This document shows positions 29,590 to 39,304 of a stretch of 64,000 nucleotides of DNA, one piece after another. The DNA lies in NCBI RefSeq assembly GCF_040371085.1, contig NZ_JAMBMT010000001.1:2728001-2792000 (forward strand), in the 5' to 3' direction. The stretch comes from Psychrobacter sp. AH5 (GTDB taxonomy: Bacteria > Pseudomonadota > Gammaproteobacteria > Pseudomonadales > Moraxellaceae). The translations under genes and the position numbers were made by a program. Under the pieces are notes generated by a model. That model was not told where the DNA came from, did no database searches, and saw only the letters and a program-made list of their open reading frames with translations. Position 1 is the stretch's first letter; every line of letters begins with the position of its first letter.

Positions 29590-31437
29590 TTAACTACCGT
29601 TTTCAGCGTCATCGCGTAGTTGTTCCCACTCATCCTGCTGAGCCAATACCGAGCCCTCTGGCGCCTCCGATGTCAGCCCTTCTTCCCATGGCGAATTATC
29701 TGGGAGCTCTTCGATATGGATGGTTTTTATATAATAATCAGGCTGATAAGCCAAGTCATAACGCGCCGCCTTAATGACCGAAACCATCATCATCGTTAGA
29801 ATGATAATAAGCGGTGCCCCAGCGATAATAGAAGCGGTCTGCAAGGTTTGCAAATCACCCAAAAACATCAAAATAGCGGGCAATAAACATAAGGTAAAGG
29901 CCCAAAATAGCCGGTTCCAGCGATGCGGCTCATCATCGACCTCTTTTTGTACCACCGAAGCTAGAATATAAGAGATCGAATCAAAAGTAGTCGCAGTAAA
30001 AATAGTGGCCAAAAAGGTAAAGACCGCCACCACTAGATAAGACATCGGTAAGCTATTTAAGATAGAGAAGATAGCGGCAGTCGGCGATTCGTTATTTAAG
30101 ATGCCGACCACATCGACTATCCCCGTCATCTGCAAATATAAACCATAGTTCCCTAAGATAATCATAAACATCGCGCAGCCAAGCGAGCCATAAAACATCG
30201 AGCCGACCACCATATTACGAATGGTACGCCCTCTAGATATCTTGGCGATAAATAGCCCAATAGTTGGCGCAAATACTAGCCACCATGCCCAATAAAACAC
30301 CGTCCAATCTTGCGGAAAAGTAATAGGCTTAAAACCAAACTGTTGAAAGTCTTTAAAGGGCTCAATATAAGTCATCATCCGCGGCATCTGCGTAATCATA
30401 CGGCCAATGGCTTCCATACCAGTGTTCAAAATAAACACCGTCGGTCCAACTACCAACACAAATAATAAAAATACCACCGCTAGATAAAAGTTAATATTAG
30501 AGAGCTTTTGAATACCGCCTTTGAGTCCTTGATAAGCACTATAAGCAAAGATCATGGTGGTGATGAGTAGCACCACAATTTGCATGGTGATGTTGCGCGG
30601 CAGGCCAAATAAATTATACAAACCTTCATTAATAAGCGGTGAGGCGAGACCCAAAGTGGTTGCCCCGCCACCTACCATACCAAAGACAAACAGCACATCG
30701 AGCATTTTGGCCCAATTGCTACCCGCCCCCTTTTCGCCTAATAAAGGCATCAAGGTTTGGCTGACTTTGAGTACTGGCGTTTGCCGCACGTAATAGAAGT
30801 AGGCAATAGGAATGGCAGGCACTAAGTAGATCGCCCAGGCCACCGGTCCCCAGTGAAACATACCGTAAGTGGTCGCCCAGCGAATAGCGTCCGGCGTTGC
30901 GCCTGCTATACCAAAAGGCGGACTTTGATAATAATAAGCCCACTCGATGAGTCCCCAATATAAGATACTTGCGCCAATACCGCCACAAAACAGCATTGCC
31001 GCCCATGAGCTGTCCTTAAACTCTGGCATCTCTTCTGGTCGGCCTAACTTTATTTTGCCGATATCAGAGAAGATGATATAAATCACAAACATCATCGCCA
31101 GCACGCCGAACAATAAATAGGCAAAACCAAAGTTATCGCTGACAAAAGCGCGCGCTATACCTACCCAGTTTTTGCCTTGTTCAGGAAACAAGATCAAAGG
31201 CACAGCGATACTAAGTAAAATAACTAGCACCATGCCAAAAGTAAACTTGTCGATACGGGTGTCGGGGACATGGTCGGGTCGCCACTGCGGAATAGACATA
31301 CCGACATCAAAAGTCCCTAAATGCGGCGGCTTATGATATTTGGATCGAGCTTTGACATAATCGGGCAAATACTCTTTGGACAATCCAAGAGAGTCTAAAC
31401 TGGATTTATCAGGTTTTTGACGCGAATCATTACTCAT
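29590..31437 (-). CDS. BCCT family transporter
   Basis: A betaine/carnitine/choline-type transporter of 615 residues with 12 predicted membrane segments. Family landmarks are ATTYGMFHWGPVAWAIY, the substrate-site GMVGGGATTLGLASPLINEGL and FYWAWWLVFAPTIGLFIAKISRGRTIR. The N-terminal 60 residues and the acidic C-terminal tail (about 55 residues, rich in E/D) are cytoplasmic and could be osmosensory. Whether it carries betaine or choline cannot be decided; no betaine-synthesis genes are adjacent. It is followed by a hairpin and by the AGPS-like gene on the same strand. Confidence 0.92.
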   Translation of the reverse strand: MSNDSRQKPDKSSLDSLGLSKEYLPDYVKARSKYHKPPHLGTFDVGMSIPQWRPDHVPDTRIDKFTFGMVLVILLSIAVPLILFPEQGKNWVGIARAFVSDNFGFAYLLFGVLAMMFVIYIIFSDIGKIKLGRPEEMPEFKDSSWAAMLFCGGIGASILYWGLIEWAYYYQSPPFGIAGATPDAIRWATTYGMFHWGPVAWAIYLVPAIPIAYFYYVRQTPVLKVSQTLMPLLGEKGAGSNWAKMLDVLFVFGMVGGGATTLGLASPLINEGLYNLFGLPRNITMQIVVLLITTMIFAYSAYQGLKGGIQKLSNINFYLAVVFLLFVLVVGPTVFILNTGMEAIGRMITQMPRMMTYIEPFKDFQQFGFKPITFPQDWTVFYWAWWLVFAPTIGLFIAKISRGRTIRNMVVGSMFYGSLGCAMFMIILGNYGLYLQMTGIVDVVGILNNESPTAAIFSILNSLPMSYLVVAVFTFLATIFTATTFDSISYILASVVQKEVDDEPHRWNRLFWAFTLCLLPAILMFLGDLQTLQTASIIAGAPLIIILTMMMVSVIKAARYDLAYQPDYYIKTIHIEELPDNSPWEEGLTSEAPEGSVLAQQDEWEQLRDDAENGS

Positions 31438-31682
31438 CTAACTCTCCTGTTGCAAGTTTCAAAATTTATAGCATAAATAAGAGCGGTTGTAGGGCATAAC
31501 AGTGATAGATGCTTTATTACTTATAACAAATTTTGCTCTTATTATCGATGCCGCATAATAAACCACCCTATATAACGCTTCAAACAGCGATCATTACTAG
31601 AATAAGCGATTTTTATAACCAATAGCTGCGCTAAACTTGTTAAAATAGGCCACCAATTTTACCTATTGATGGACCTCTAGTT

Positions 31683-33305
31683 ATGACAACCGCCACTACG
31701 CCTGCTGCCAGCATTCCTGCGATCAAAGAAGACCGCATCTTAATCCTAGATTTTGGCTCACAATACAGCCAGCTAATCGCCCGCCGGGTGCGTGATTCAG
31801 GCGTGTTTTGTGAGATGTTCCCTTATGATATCGACAGCGACCGTATCAAAGATTTTGGAGCTAAAGGGGTGATCTTGTCAGGCGGTCCTGAGAGTGTGCA
31901 TGCGGACAATAGCCCGCGTATCAATGACGCGGTATTTGATTTGGGCGTACCCGTCCTAGGTATTTGCTACGGCATGCAGGCGATGGCAGATCGTTTCGGC
32001 GGTAAGGTACATGCCAGCGATATTCACGAGTTCGGCGCAGCGACCATTAATGTCAATGGTCATTCAAAGCTTACTGATGGCATAGAAGACAGCACTACGG
32101 AAAACAGCACGGCCAATCTAAATGTCTGGATGAGTCATGGCGATAAGGTCATTGAAGCGCCGCAAGGTTTTGATATTATCGCTAGTACGCCCAGCTGTCC
32201 GATTGCGATTATGGCCGATGATGATAAGCACTATTATGGTCTGCAGTTTCATCCTGAAGTCACCCATACCCTACAAGGTCAGGCGCTGCTCGGTCGTTTT
32301 GTGCATCAAATCTGCGACTGTGCAGGGGAGTGGACGCCAGATAATATCGTCGATATGCGTGTGGCGCAGCTCAAAGAGCAAATCGGTGACAAGCAAGTCT
32401 TGCTAGGTCTCTCAGGTGGCGTCGATAGTTCAGTGGTGGCCGCATTGTTGCATAAAGCGATTGGCGATCAGCTCACTTGTGTATTTGTCGATAACGGTCT
32501 GCTGCGTCTGCACGAAGGCGATCAGGTGATGCAAGTGTTCGCGGAAAATATGGGCGTCAAAGTGATTCGCGTCGATGCTGAAGATCTGTTCTTAAATGCC
32601 TTAGCAGGCGAGTCAGATCCGGAAGCCAAACGTAAAATCATTGGTAAAACCTTTATCGATGTCTTCGCCGATAGCGCGCGTAAAGTTAGCGAGCAAAGCG
32701 ATGGCAAAGAGATTGAGTTCTTAGCGCAAGGCACGATTTATCCTGATGTTATTGAATCTGCCAAGTCGCATCAAGGCAAAGCGCACGTCATCAAGAGCCA
32801 TCATAATGTCGGCGGACTGCCTGATGATTTGGCCTTTAAACTCATTGAGCCACTGCGTGATTTATTTAAAGATGAAGTACGTAAATTGGGTATTACTTTA
32901 GGTCTACCAGAGAAAATGATCTATCGTCATCCGTTCCCAGGACCAGGTCTAGGCGTGCGAATCCTTGGTGAAGTCAAAAAAGAATATGCTGATATCCTGC
33001 GTCTTGCCGATGCGATTTTTATGCAGGAGCTGGAGCGCTCTGGCTGGTATGACAAAACCGCGCAAGCCTTTGCGGTATTCCAACCGATCAAATCGGTCGG
33101 CGTGGTCGGTGATGGCCGCCGCTATGCGTGGGTCATTGCGCTACGTGCCGTCGAGACCGTGGACTTTATGACGGCTCGCTTTGCGCATCTGCCATATGAT
33201 TTGATCGAGACCGTATCGAATCGTATCATGAATGAAATCGCTGATGTCTCACGCGTGACGTATGATGTGTCGAGTAAGCCGCCGGCGACGATTGAGTGGG
33301 AATAA
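31683..33305 (+). CDS. guaA: GMP synthase (glutamine-hydrolysing)
   Basis: Converts XMP to GMP using glutamine and ATP. The 540-aa protein has a class I amidotransferase domain with catalytic C95 (LGICYGMQ) and the HPE triad part in [11 protein letters not shown], the ATP pyrophosphatase loop SGGVDS at 244-249, and the C-terminal dimerisation domain ending [17 protein letters not shown]. The ATG at 31683 starts an N-terminal stretch of 17 poorly conserved residues before [12 protein letters not shown]. The 245-bp upstream region shows no clear riboswitch. The TPR-like gene follows after 48 bp without a terminator. Confidence 0.97.
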   Translation: MTTATTPAASIPAIKEDRILILDFGSQYSQLIARRVRDSGVFCEMFPYDIDSDRIKDFGAKGVILSGGPESVHADNSPRINDAVFDLGVPVLGICYGMQAMADRFGGKVHASDIHEFGAATINVNGHSKLTDGIEDSTTENSTANLNVWMSHGDKVIEAPQGFDIIASTPSCPIAIMADDDKHYYGLQFHPEVTHTLQGQALLGRFVHQICDCAGEWTPDNIVDMRVAQLKEQIGDKQVLLGLSGGVDSSVVAALLHKAIGDQLTCVFVDNGLLRLHEGDQVMQVFAENMGVKVIRVDAEDLFLNALAGESDPEAKRKIIGKTFIDVFADSARKVSEQSDGKEIEFLAQGTIYPDVIESAKSHQGKAHVIKSHHNVGGLPDDLAFKLIEPLRDLFKDEVRKLGITLGLPEKMIYRHPFPGPGLGVRILGEVKKEYADILRLADAIFMQELERSGWYDKTAQAFAVFQPIKSVGVVGDGRRYAWVIALRAVETVDFMTARFAHLPYDLIETVSNRIMNEIADVSRVTYDVSSKPPATIEWE

Positions 33306-33353
33306 TTATTCATATGCTATGATTGTAATATCAACGCAAAGGAGTGATGGACT

Positions 33354-34340
33354 ATGAAACTGGTTCATGTGGGACAAAACGAGTGGATGTTTGAAGATGA
33401 CGTTAGCGATAAGTCGGCTGACAATAGATCAAATGCGCTTGGCGCTGGTAGAGCGCTTAATCTTAAAATAAAAGCCTTTGTAGATGCCGAGGTAAAAAGA
33501 GGTCGTGATATCAACGATATTATGAATGAAGTCATGACCAAATTTCAGCATGAAATTGTGCAAGACTTTGATGAGCAGCCGCCAACCTCATTCCAAGTGA
33601 TACAGATGACGCTGGAGAAAGAAGGTTATGAAGTGGCTCGTGATATTGCTCAGTTTTTAGTATTAGAGAATATGAATGACCCTGATGCTTACTTTAACTT
33701 AGCATTTTTGTGTGAGCAGCATGATGACAGCTTTTTAGCACTATTGAGTAGCCGCGAATGTATGCGCCTATACTTAGAGTATTTCCCCAAAAACTTTAAT
33801 TGGCAAAAAAGTAAGCTGCCATGGGGCATCATGGAGAACCGTCCCTTTTTGCGAGCGCTGTTTCAGCTGGCAAATGTCTATGCTGACAATATGAGCTTTG
33901 ATGAAGCCTGCGAGCAGGGAGAAAGGCTGCTACAAGTTTGCCCTAATGACAACCTAGGTATGCGTGAAGCGCTGATAGAATGGTACATGTTTACCGAAGA
34001 GTATCAGAAAATAATTCGAATTTGCGACAACTATCCAGAGGATATGCTTGCAAATATCGCTTTCGGTAAGGTGCTGGCTTACTGTTATCAAGATAAATTA
34101 GATAAGGCTGAAAAAGAGTGGGATATCGCAAAAGATAACTTGCCTGAAGTGGCGCATGAAATTCTTAAAAAGCGTCATCCTAGACCACGCGGTATGGGTA
34201 TCAATAGTTATGGTATCGAAATTGGTGGTAAAGAGCAGGCTTATCTCTACTGGCAAGATATGGGCGATTGGTGGGAAGAAAATACTACCGCTCAAACCCT
34301 GATTGAGAAAAAACGTGCTGAGAAAAAGAAGAAAAAATAA
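33354..34340 (+). CDS. TPR-like hypothetical protein
   Basis: A 328-residue soluble helical protein. The middle (about 95-260) has tetratricopeptide-like pairs such as NMNDPDAYFNLAFLCEQHDD and LRALFQLANVYADNMSFDEA. The C-terminus ends in a K/E-rich coil. AAGGAG at 33339-33344 gives a strong start at 33354. It probably shares the guaA transcript and is closed by a strong terminator. No function can be assigned. Confidence 0.75.
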   Translation: MKLVHVGQNEWMFEDDVSDKSADNRSNALGAGRALNLKIKAFVDAEVKRGRDINDIMNEVMTKFQHEIVQDFDEQPPTSFQVIQMTLEKEGYEVARDIAQFLVLENMNDPDAYFNLAFLCEQHDDSFLALLSSRECMRLYLEYFPKNFNWQKSKLPWGIMENRPFLRALFQLANVYADNMSFDEACEQGERLLQVCPNDNLGMREALIEWYMFTEEYQKIIRICDNYPEDMLANIAFGKVLAYCYQDKLDKAEKEWDIAKDNLPEVAHEILKKRHPRPRGMGINSYGIEIGGKEQAYLYWQDMGDWWEENTTAQTLIEKKRAEKKKKK

Positions 34341-34370
34341 TTTGATTTAGCGGCACTTCTCTTTAGTTAA

Positions 34371-34399
34371 AACACTCAACTTAGTTGGGTGTTTTTTTT
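34371..34399 (+). terminator. Rho-independent terminator of the guaA/TPR unit
   Basis: Arms AACACTCAAC and GTTGGGTGTT (one G-U pair) with loop TTA are followed by a run of T. Confidence 0.9.
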
Positions 34400-34430
34400 A
34401 TGGTTAATTTTTCTAACTAAAAAATCTAAT

Positions 34431-35168
34431 CTACAGAAAATGTAATAGTAAACGGCCTATAGAGTTGACCAAGTCGCGACTATAGGTTGCTAACCACTTA
34501 TTCGCTTCTTTATCAAAATGAGAGTCGCTAAACGAATTACGAGAGTTTGCGATAGCGCTTGTTAGTGTAGAAATACTTGTAACCATTAGAACGGGATAAT
34601 TGCCTTTATTCGATAATTTAGAGTTTATATCGTCACGAACAATTTTTGATAAAGGTATTAAGTCTGTCACGTTTATGCTTGTTGGTACGTGTTTATGAAT
34701 ATAAGATTTATAAAGTCCTTCTAAACATGTATATGATAATGTCATCGCATAATCATAATTTGAAATATCAATTGCATTATCAATTTTTGACAGCATTGAG
34801 TTAAGCTTGTCAGAGCTCCATTGCTGATTGGGTATTTTTGCTTTTGGGACTGGTTGAACATTACCAAATAGATATGCTCTTAAATCCTGGGCCTCATTTG
34901 GGAAATGTGGCTCTACAATATCTATAAATGCACGAAAAACTTCAAAGCGAACAGGTTCTTCTAGTTCTTTTAATATATCCCAGTAGAAGTCCTTTCTACT
35001 TGTACTTTTATTCAAGCGCCTACGTTCTTCAATATATAGTGAGTAATCGGGCAATCCGCGATCAAAGTTTTGTACTACTTTAATAAACTCAGAGCCACTA
35101 TGGTAGGCTGGAGTTTCAGCTTTATTCAATATGTTAAATAAATGACTGTAAGCGGATATCCATTGCAT
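34431..35168 (-). CDS. Abi_C-like (abortive-infection C-terminus) protein
   Basis: A 245-residue protein without membrane segments. The last 55 residues read ISTLTSAIANSRNSFSDSH...ATYSRDLVNSIGRLLLHFL, following the pattern of the Abi_C domain (helix, R-N, then -H-, then a closing helix) found in phage-abortive-infection proteins. The N-terminal half is not recognised. It is a lone gene between a terminator and the acuI-type gene, noticeably more AT-rich than its neighbours, as expected for an acquired defence gene. The domain call is by eye; HEPN-like RNase activity would be the family expectation but is untested here. Confidence 0.5.
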   Translation of the reverse strand: MQWISAYSHLFNILNKAETPAYHSGSEFIKVVQNFDRGLPDYSLYIEERRRLNKSTSRKDFYWDILKELEEPVRFEVFRAFIDIVEPHFPNEAQDLRAYLFGNVQPVPKAKIPNQQWSSDKLNSMLSKIDNAIDISNYDYAMTLSYTCLEGLYKSYIHKHVPTSINVTDLIPLSKIVRDDINSKLSNKGNYPVLMVTSISTLTSAIANSRNSFSDSHFDKEANKWLATYSRDLVNSIGRLLLHFL

Positions 35169-35241
35169 TTAGACTATCTCTTTATTCTTATATGTATATG
35201 TGATTATGAGTTTATCACAAGTAAATATAGTACTTGAAAAT

Positions 35242-35281
35242 AAAAAAATAGTAGTGTTCTAACAGTGTAGAACACTACTAT
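35242..35281 (-). terminator. Rho-independent terminator after the AcuI-type gene
   Basis: Perfect 13-bp arms (35248-35260 and 35269-35281) are followed on the minus strand by a run of seven T. It lies 33 bp after the gene's stop. Confidence 0.92.
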
Positions 35282-35313
35282 CGCCTTCTGAACAGTTCTA
35301 GATAACGTTAACC

Positions 35314-36333
35314 CTAACCCCGCACATTCACCACATAACGTCCCACTGCTTTACCATCAATAAAGCGCTCTAGGTATTCAGGGGTTTGTTCAAGGGTGAT
35401 TTCTTCTGCGTATTGCTCCAGATTGGGTAGTTTCATGTCCGTTGCCACGCGCTGCCAAATCGCTTTTTTGTCCTCAAGTGGGATAAATACCGAGTCGATA
35501 CCCAGTAGCGATACCGCACGCGTGATAAACGGCAATACGGTCATCGAAAATGACGCTGATGCTGCAAGGCCACAGGTCGTCACTGCGCCACCTGGTTTGG
35601 TTTGCTTGAGTAGGTTGGCAAGATAGTCACCGCCGACGGTATCGATGGCATTGGCCCATAGCGGACGGCCAACAGGGCGATTGCCGACTTCATTGATGGT
35701 ATCACGATGGCGCACTTCGGTGGCGCCCAACTCTTTCAAGTGTTCGCTTTGCTCAGGCTTACCAGAGAAGGCGATAGACTCGTAGCCCAGCTGCGAGAGG
35801 ATAGCAATACTGATAGTGCCCACACCGCCTGTCGCGCCTGATACGGCAACGGGGCCATCGCTTGGTTTTGCGCCCATTTTTTCCAGCTTTTGGATGCTTA
35901 GCGCCGCCGTTAGGCCGCCTGTACCATAGATCATCGCTTCTTTTAGGCTCAGCGCTTCAGGGCAAGGCAATGCCCAGTCGGCAGGGATGGCAATCATTTG
36001 TCCGAGTCCGCCTGCGGTGTTCATACCTAAATCATAGCCGAATACCACGACTTCTTGACCTTCGCTAAAAGTGCCAGACTTGTCGCTGACCACCACGCCT
36101 GCCGCGTCAATACCAGGGGTGTGCGGATAGTTTTTGGTGATGCTCTTATTACCCGAGGCCGACATGGCATCTTTATAGTTGAGCGAGGAGTAATGTACTT
36201 CAATCAATAGATCATTGTCAGGCAGGTCGCTGAGGTTGCGCTGTTGAATGCTTTTTTCGAATTTACCGTCGCTGGTTTCTTCGACCACTAAGGCTTTAAA
36301 GGTTTTATTATCAGAGTTTTTTTGATTGGACAT
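35314..36333 (-). CDS. YhdH/YhfP (AcuI-type) MDR family oxidoreductase
   Basis: A 339-residue zinc-independent MDR reductase. Typical are YSSLNYKDAMSASG near the N-terminus, HTPGIDAAGVV and the NADPH loop VAVSGATGGVGTISI. YhdH/AcuI members reduce acryloyl-CoA; the fit to this branch is good, but the exact substrate is not proven. The upstream gene 42 bp away encodes another MDR enzyme on the same strand, so the two may be co-transcribed and end at the terminator at 35242. Confidence 0.87.
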   Translation of the reverse strand: MSNQKNSDNKTFKALVVEETSDGKFEKSIQQRNLSDLPDNDLLIEVHYSSLNYKDAMSASGNKSITKNYPHTPGIDAAGVVVSDKSGTFSEGQEVVVFGYDLGMNTAGGLGQMIAIPADWALPCPEALSLKEAMIYGTGGLTAALSIQKLEKMGAKPSDGPVAVSGATGGVGTISIAILSQLGYESIAFSGKPEQSEHLKELGATEVRHRDTINEVGNRPVGRPLWANAIDTVGGDYLANLLKQTKPGGAVTTCGLAASASFSMTVLPFITRAVSLLGIDSVFIPLEDKKAIWQRVATDMKLPNLEQYAEEITLEQTPEYLERFIDGKAVGRYVVNVRG

Positions 36334-36375
36334 AATATTATTCCTTTTTTGGTAAATAAACTTTACGGCGATACC

Positions 36376-37353
36376 TTAAGGCTTAATGAGCACCTTACCA
36401 TTTTTGCCAGATTGTAATTTGCCATCGACGGCCTTTATGATATCTGCTAGATCAAAAGTCGCTTCAACGGGCAATTTCAACTTGCCTTCGACGGCGCGCT
36501 CAATAAGCTCGTCGATTAAGCGCTGTTTATTCTCCACACTCATCTCTTGACTGAGTTTGCTACCCCAGAAGCCTTTTAGCGTCGCTTGTTTAAAGATCAT
36601 ATGCGTCGGGTTAAGTACCATGGGCTTACCTGACATCGCGCCAAATACCGCAAACACTCCGCCATGACCGAGTAGCGATAATAGATCACCACTGTTTTCA
36701 CCGCCGACTGAATCGACCGCTGCGCTGATTTTATCCTCGCCAAGGATGGCTTTGACTTGCTCTTTCCAGTCCTCATTATCAGTGCTGACGTTATTTTCTG
36801 CGCCGATTGCTTCTAGCTCTTTTATGGCATCGCTGCTACGGACCACATTGATAGTGTTGACGCCGCGCGCCGCTGCTAGCATCGCAAGCGATTTACCGAC
36901 TGCGCCGTTCGCCGCGTTATGGATAATCCATTGTCCGCTCTTGGCTTCTAAGAACTCAAGCAGCATAAGCGCGCTAAGCGGCATGGCGATTAATTGCGCG
37001 GCCATCTCATCATCCAAGCTCTCAGGGATGGCGAATACCATATCCTCGTCAGCGACAAAATACTCCGCCCAAGTCGCCTGTACACTAGCGGCGGCGACCC
37101 GTTGACCGACTTTCAAGTTTTTGACCTCACTGCCGACAGCATCGACGACGCCGACCGCCTCGGAGCCTGCAATAGCGGGCATCTCTGGCTTAAAACCATA
37201 TTTACCGCGAATGGTTAACAGATCATGGTTGTGGATAGAGGCGAGCACGGTTTTTACACGCACCTCGGTGGGCTTAGGTTCTGGGATAGGGCTATCGCCT
37301 AGGCTCAATACTTCGGTGGGTTTGCCAAATTCGTTATAAGTTGCGCTGCGCAT
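36376..37353 (-). CDS. Zinc-type quinone oxidoreductase-like MDR dehydrogenase
   Basis: A 325-residue MDR protein with PAIAGSEAVGVVDAVGSEV and the nucleotide loop IIHNAANGAVGKSLAMLA. Zinc-ligand cysteines of alcohol dehydrogenases are absent, pointing to the quinone oxidoreductase or enoyl-reductase branch, with NAD(P)H as likely cofactor. It precedes the AcuI-type gene in a probable two-gene unit. Confidence 0.85.
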   Translation of the reverse strand: MRSATYNEFGKPTEVLSLGDSPIPEPKPTEVRVKTVLASIHNHDLLTIRGKYGFKPEMPAIAGSEAVGVVDAVGSEVKNLKVGQRVAAASVQATWAEYFVADEDMVFAIPESLDDEMAAQLIAMPLSALMLLEFLEAKSGQWIIHNAANGAVGKSLAMLAAARGVNTINVVRSSDAIKELEAIGAENNVSTDNEDWKEQVKAILGEDKISAAVDSVGGENSGDLLSLLGHGGVFAVFGAMSGKPMVLNPTHMIFKQATLKGFWGSKLSQEMSVENKQRLIDELIERAVEGKLKLPVEATFDLADIIKAVDGKLQSGKNGKVLIKP

Positions 37354-37502
37354 ATTATATTCCTTTATTTATTAGTGAGTGATTAAGTGGTGAGTTGAGA
37401 TAAGAGGTGAATCACAGTAACAAGCTACGCCCAGTTAGTGCAATATTATTTTGGTTAATAACCTTTTCTTATAATGACGTTTTTCATATAAAGCCTTTGA
37501 TA

Positions 37503-38156
37503 TTACATACCGCTGCCTTGGCGACCTCTATTTTCTAAGCTAACTGGGTTTTCTAAACTATCTGGATTTTCTAATTCTGCTATGCTGTCATTATTTATGC
37601 TTTTAATCACCTCAAAGTCTTTATCGACCATATTCGTTAGTAACGGCTCGCCTTTATCATTGACCCGAAATAAGCCATATTCTGCCGTTTCAAAGGCCTC
37701 GCTATGACCTTCTTGAAAGAAAAAAGCATTGGTCGCAAGCTTAAGCACACCGTTACGAAGCCGATAATAAAGCGCCATTTCATCCGCAGCTAGAGCGTTG
37801 CGAGAATTACTATCGGCTAAACGATCAAAGCGGCCAACGTTGTTATTATCGATTGTTACAATGATATAACCTTCACTTGGCTTAGCATCCGTAATATCTT
37901 GACCAATAGCATAAAGCACCTGATCCTCTATAGCGTATCTGAGCGTCATATAATCGCCCTGCATAAAACCGCGTGGATCGACAGGTGCCAGCTCTAATAG
38001 CACTGTATCACCAGTCGCTAAATGCGTTTCATATTTGGCGACATTGATAGTCATTATCAGCAAAATAATGATCAAACCAAGCAAGGCAATAGTTATTTTA
38101 ACTGGCCGTTTTTGAAGCCAAGGTAGCGACGATTTACTTATCAAATTATTACTCAT
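37503..38156 (-). CDS. GDYXXLXY domain membrane-anchored protein
   Basis: A 217-residue protein with one N-terminal membrane segment (about residues 18-40) and the diagnostic GDYMTLRY motif. The family is of unknown function and is nearly always found after DUF2157 and DUF4401 genes, exactly as here; its start overlaps the DUF4401 stop by 4 bp. The C-terminal tail contains a short repeat (ENPDSLENPVSLENR). Confidence 0.88.
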   Translation of the reverse strand: MSNNLISKSSLPWLQKRPVKITIALLGLIIILLIMTINVAKYETHLATGDTVLLELAPVDPRGFMQGDYMTLRYAIEDQVLYAIGQDITDAKPSEGYIIVTIDNNNVGRFDRLADSNSRNALAADEMALYYRLRNGVLKLATNAFFFQEGHSEAFETAEYGLFRVNDKGEPLLTNMVDKDFEVIKSINNDSIAELENPDSLENPVSLENRGRQGSGM

Positions 38157-39304
38157 AATAGTCGCTCCTTATCATCAGCCGTTGTTAGTGCTGTCCCGTC
38201 TGCAAAGTAATATTTGACTAGTAATAAACGTATCAATAATAAACCCATTCCGATGATCAGCATGGAGGCGGACTTGAGAAGGAGTGAGGTATCGAGCTGA
38301 TAATAATACCAAAAGATATAACTGACTAAAGCAATAATGCCAAAAGCTAGTAGTACGCGCTGGGAGTTGGCCACAGCGATGACAATGATCAGACTAGCTG
38401 CTAGTAATCCTGAGACATAGATCGACATCATGCCAAGTACAGCGATAGCAATAACGGTGAGTAGTCCTAAGGTGAAAGGTGTTTTGAGCGAGTAGCGTTT
38501 TAGGATAATAAACGCGGCGTATAGGCTAGCAAGCGTTAGTAGCTCTTGTGCTAGAGAATAGTTGTAACTAAAAGCCTCATTATAACGGCCAAAATAGTGA
38601 CCATATTCAGCGGCGATAAAGTAGATAGAAACGCTTAATAACACAAAGGCGCTAGCGTAAGCAACAGCACTAATCATCGCCAAAAAGGCTGGCTGCCACT
38701 CATCAGGCAGGTGTTGTAGGAGCGAATAGCGCTGCAGATTACTAACGATAGCGATTAAGGCTAATAGCCCCAAGCTTATTTCGGCAATATGATAGTAGCT
38801 GCATAAATAGACGAGGCAGCATAGTGCTGCTGTAGCGCTTAACAGTCGATAAACAAAGTTGGGGATGAGTGTAGTCATGACTAGCTGCACACATAATAAT
38901 AGCACTACACTAAATGGCTGCTCAAATCCTTCAAATAATATGGCGAAAGTTATATAGCCTTGACCGGCCAAAGTGATAGCAAAAGCTAAACTATTCCAAA
39001 AAGAGCTAAGGCGTATATGGGCGTTATAAAACAAAAACGCGCCAATAGCGCTCAATATAATACCCGTGACAAAGAGCCCGACAAAACTCTCAAGAATATC
39101 ACTCTTGTTTAATAACAGCGTTAAAAACCCTATAAGAAATAGGCTAGCCAAAATACCGCTAAAACCAAAAAATATACTGATAAACCAAGGGGCGCTTTGC
39201 TCAGTGTTATCGCTTGCATCTATAACAGTATCATCAATCAAGCCTAAGTTTTTTAGCTGAGTTAGAGTTTGATTAGGGGCGTTTTTATGGATAGTTTCAC
39301 TCAT
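38153..39304 (-). CDS. DUF4401 family integral membrane protein
   Basis: A 383-residue protein with about ten hydrophobic segments, unknown function. The start is taken at the ATG 39302-39304 (MSETIHKNAPNQTLTQL): the frame is open 17 codons further, but that region lies wholly within the DUF2157 gene. An 8-bp overlap with the upstream DUF2157 gene indicates coupling. Confidence 0.82.
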   Translation of the reverse strand: MSETIHKNAPNQTLTQLKNLGLIDDTVIDASDNTEQSAPWFISIFFGFSGILASLFLIGFLTLLLNKSDILESFVGLFVTGIILSAIGAFLFYNAHIRLSSFWNSLAFAITLAGQGYITFAILFEGFEQPFSVVLLLCVQLVMTTLIPNFVYRLLSATAALCCLVYLCSYYHIAEISLGLLALIAIVSNLQRYSLLQHLPDEWQPAFLAMISAVAYASAFVLLSVSIYFIAAEYGHYFGRYNEAFSYNYSLAQELLTLASLYAAFIILKRYSLKTPFTLGLLTVIAIAVLGMMSIYVSGLLAASLIIVIAVANSQRVLLAFGIIALVSYIFWYYYQLDTSLLLKSASMLIIGMGLLLIRLLLVKYYFADGTALTTADDKERLL

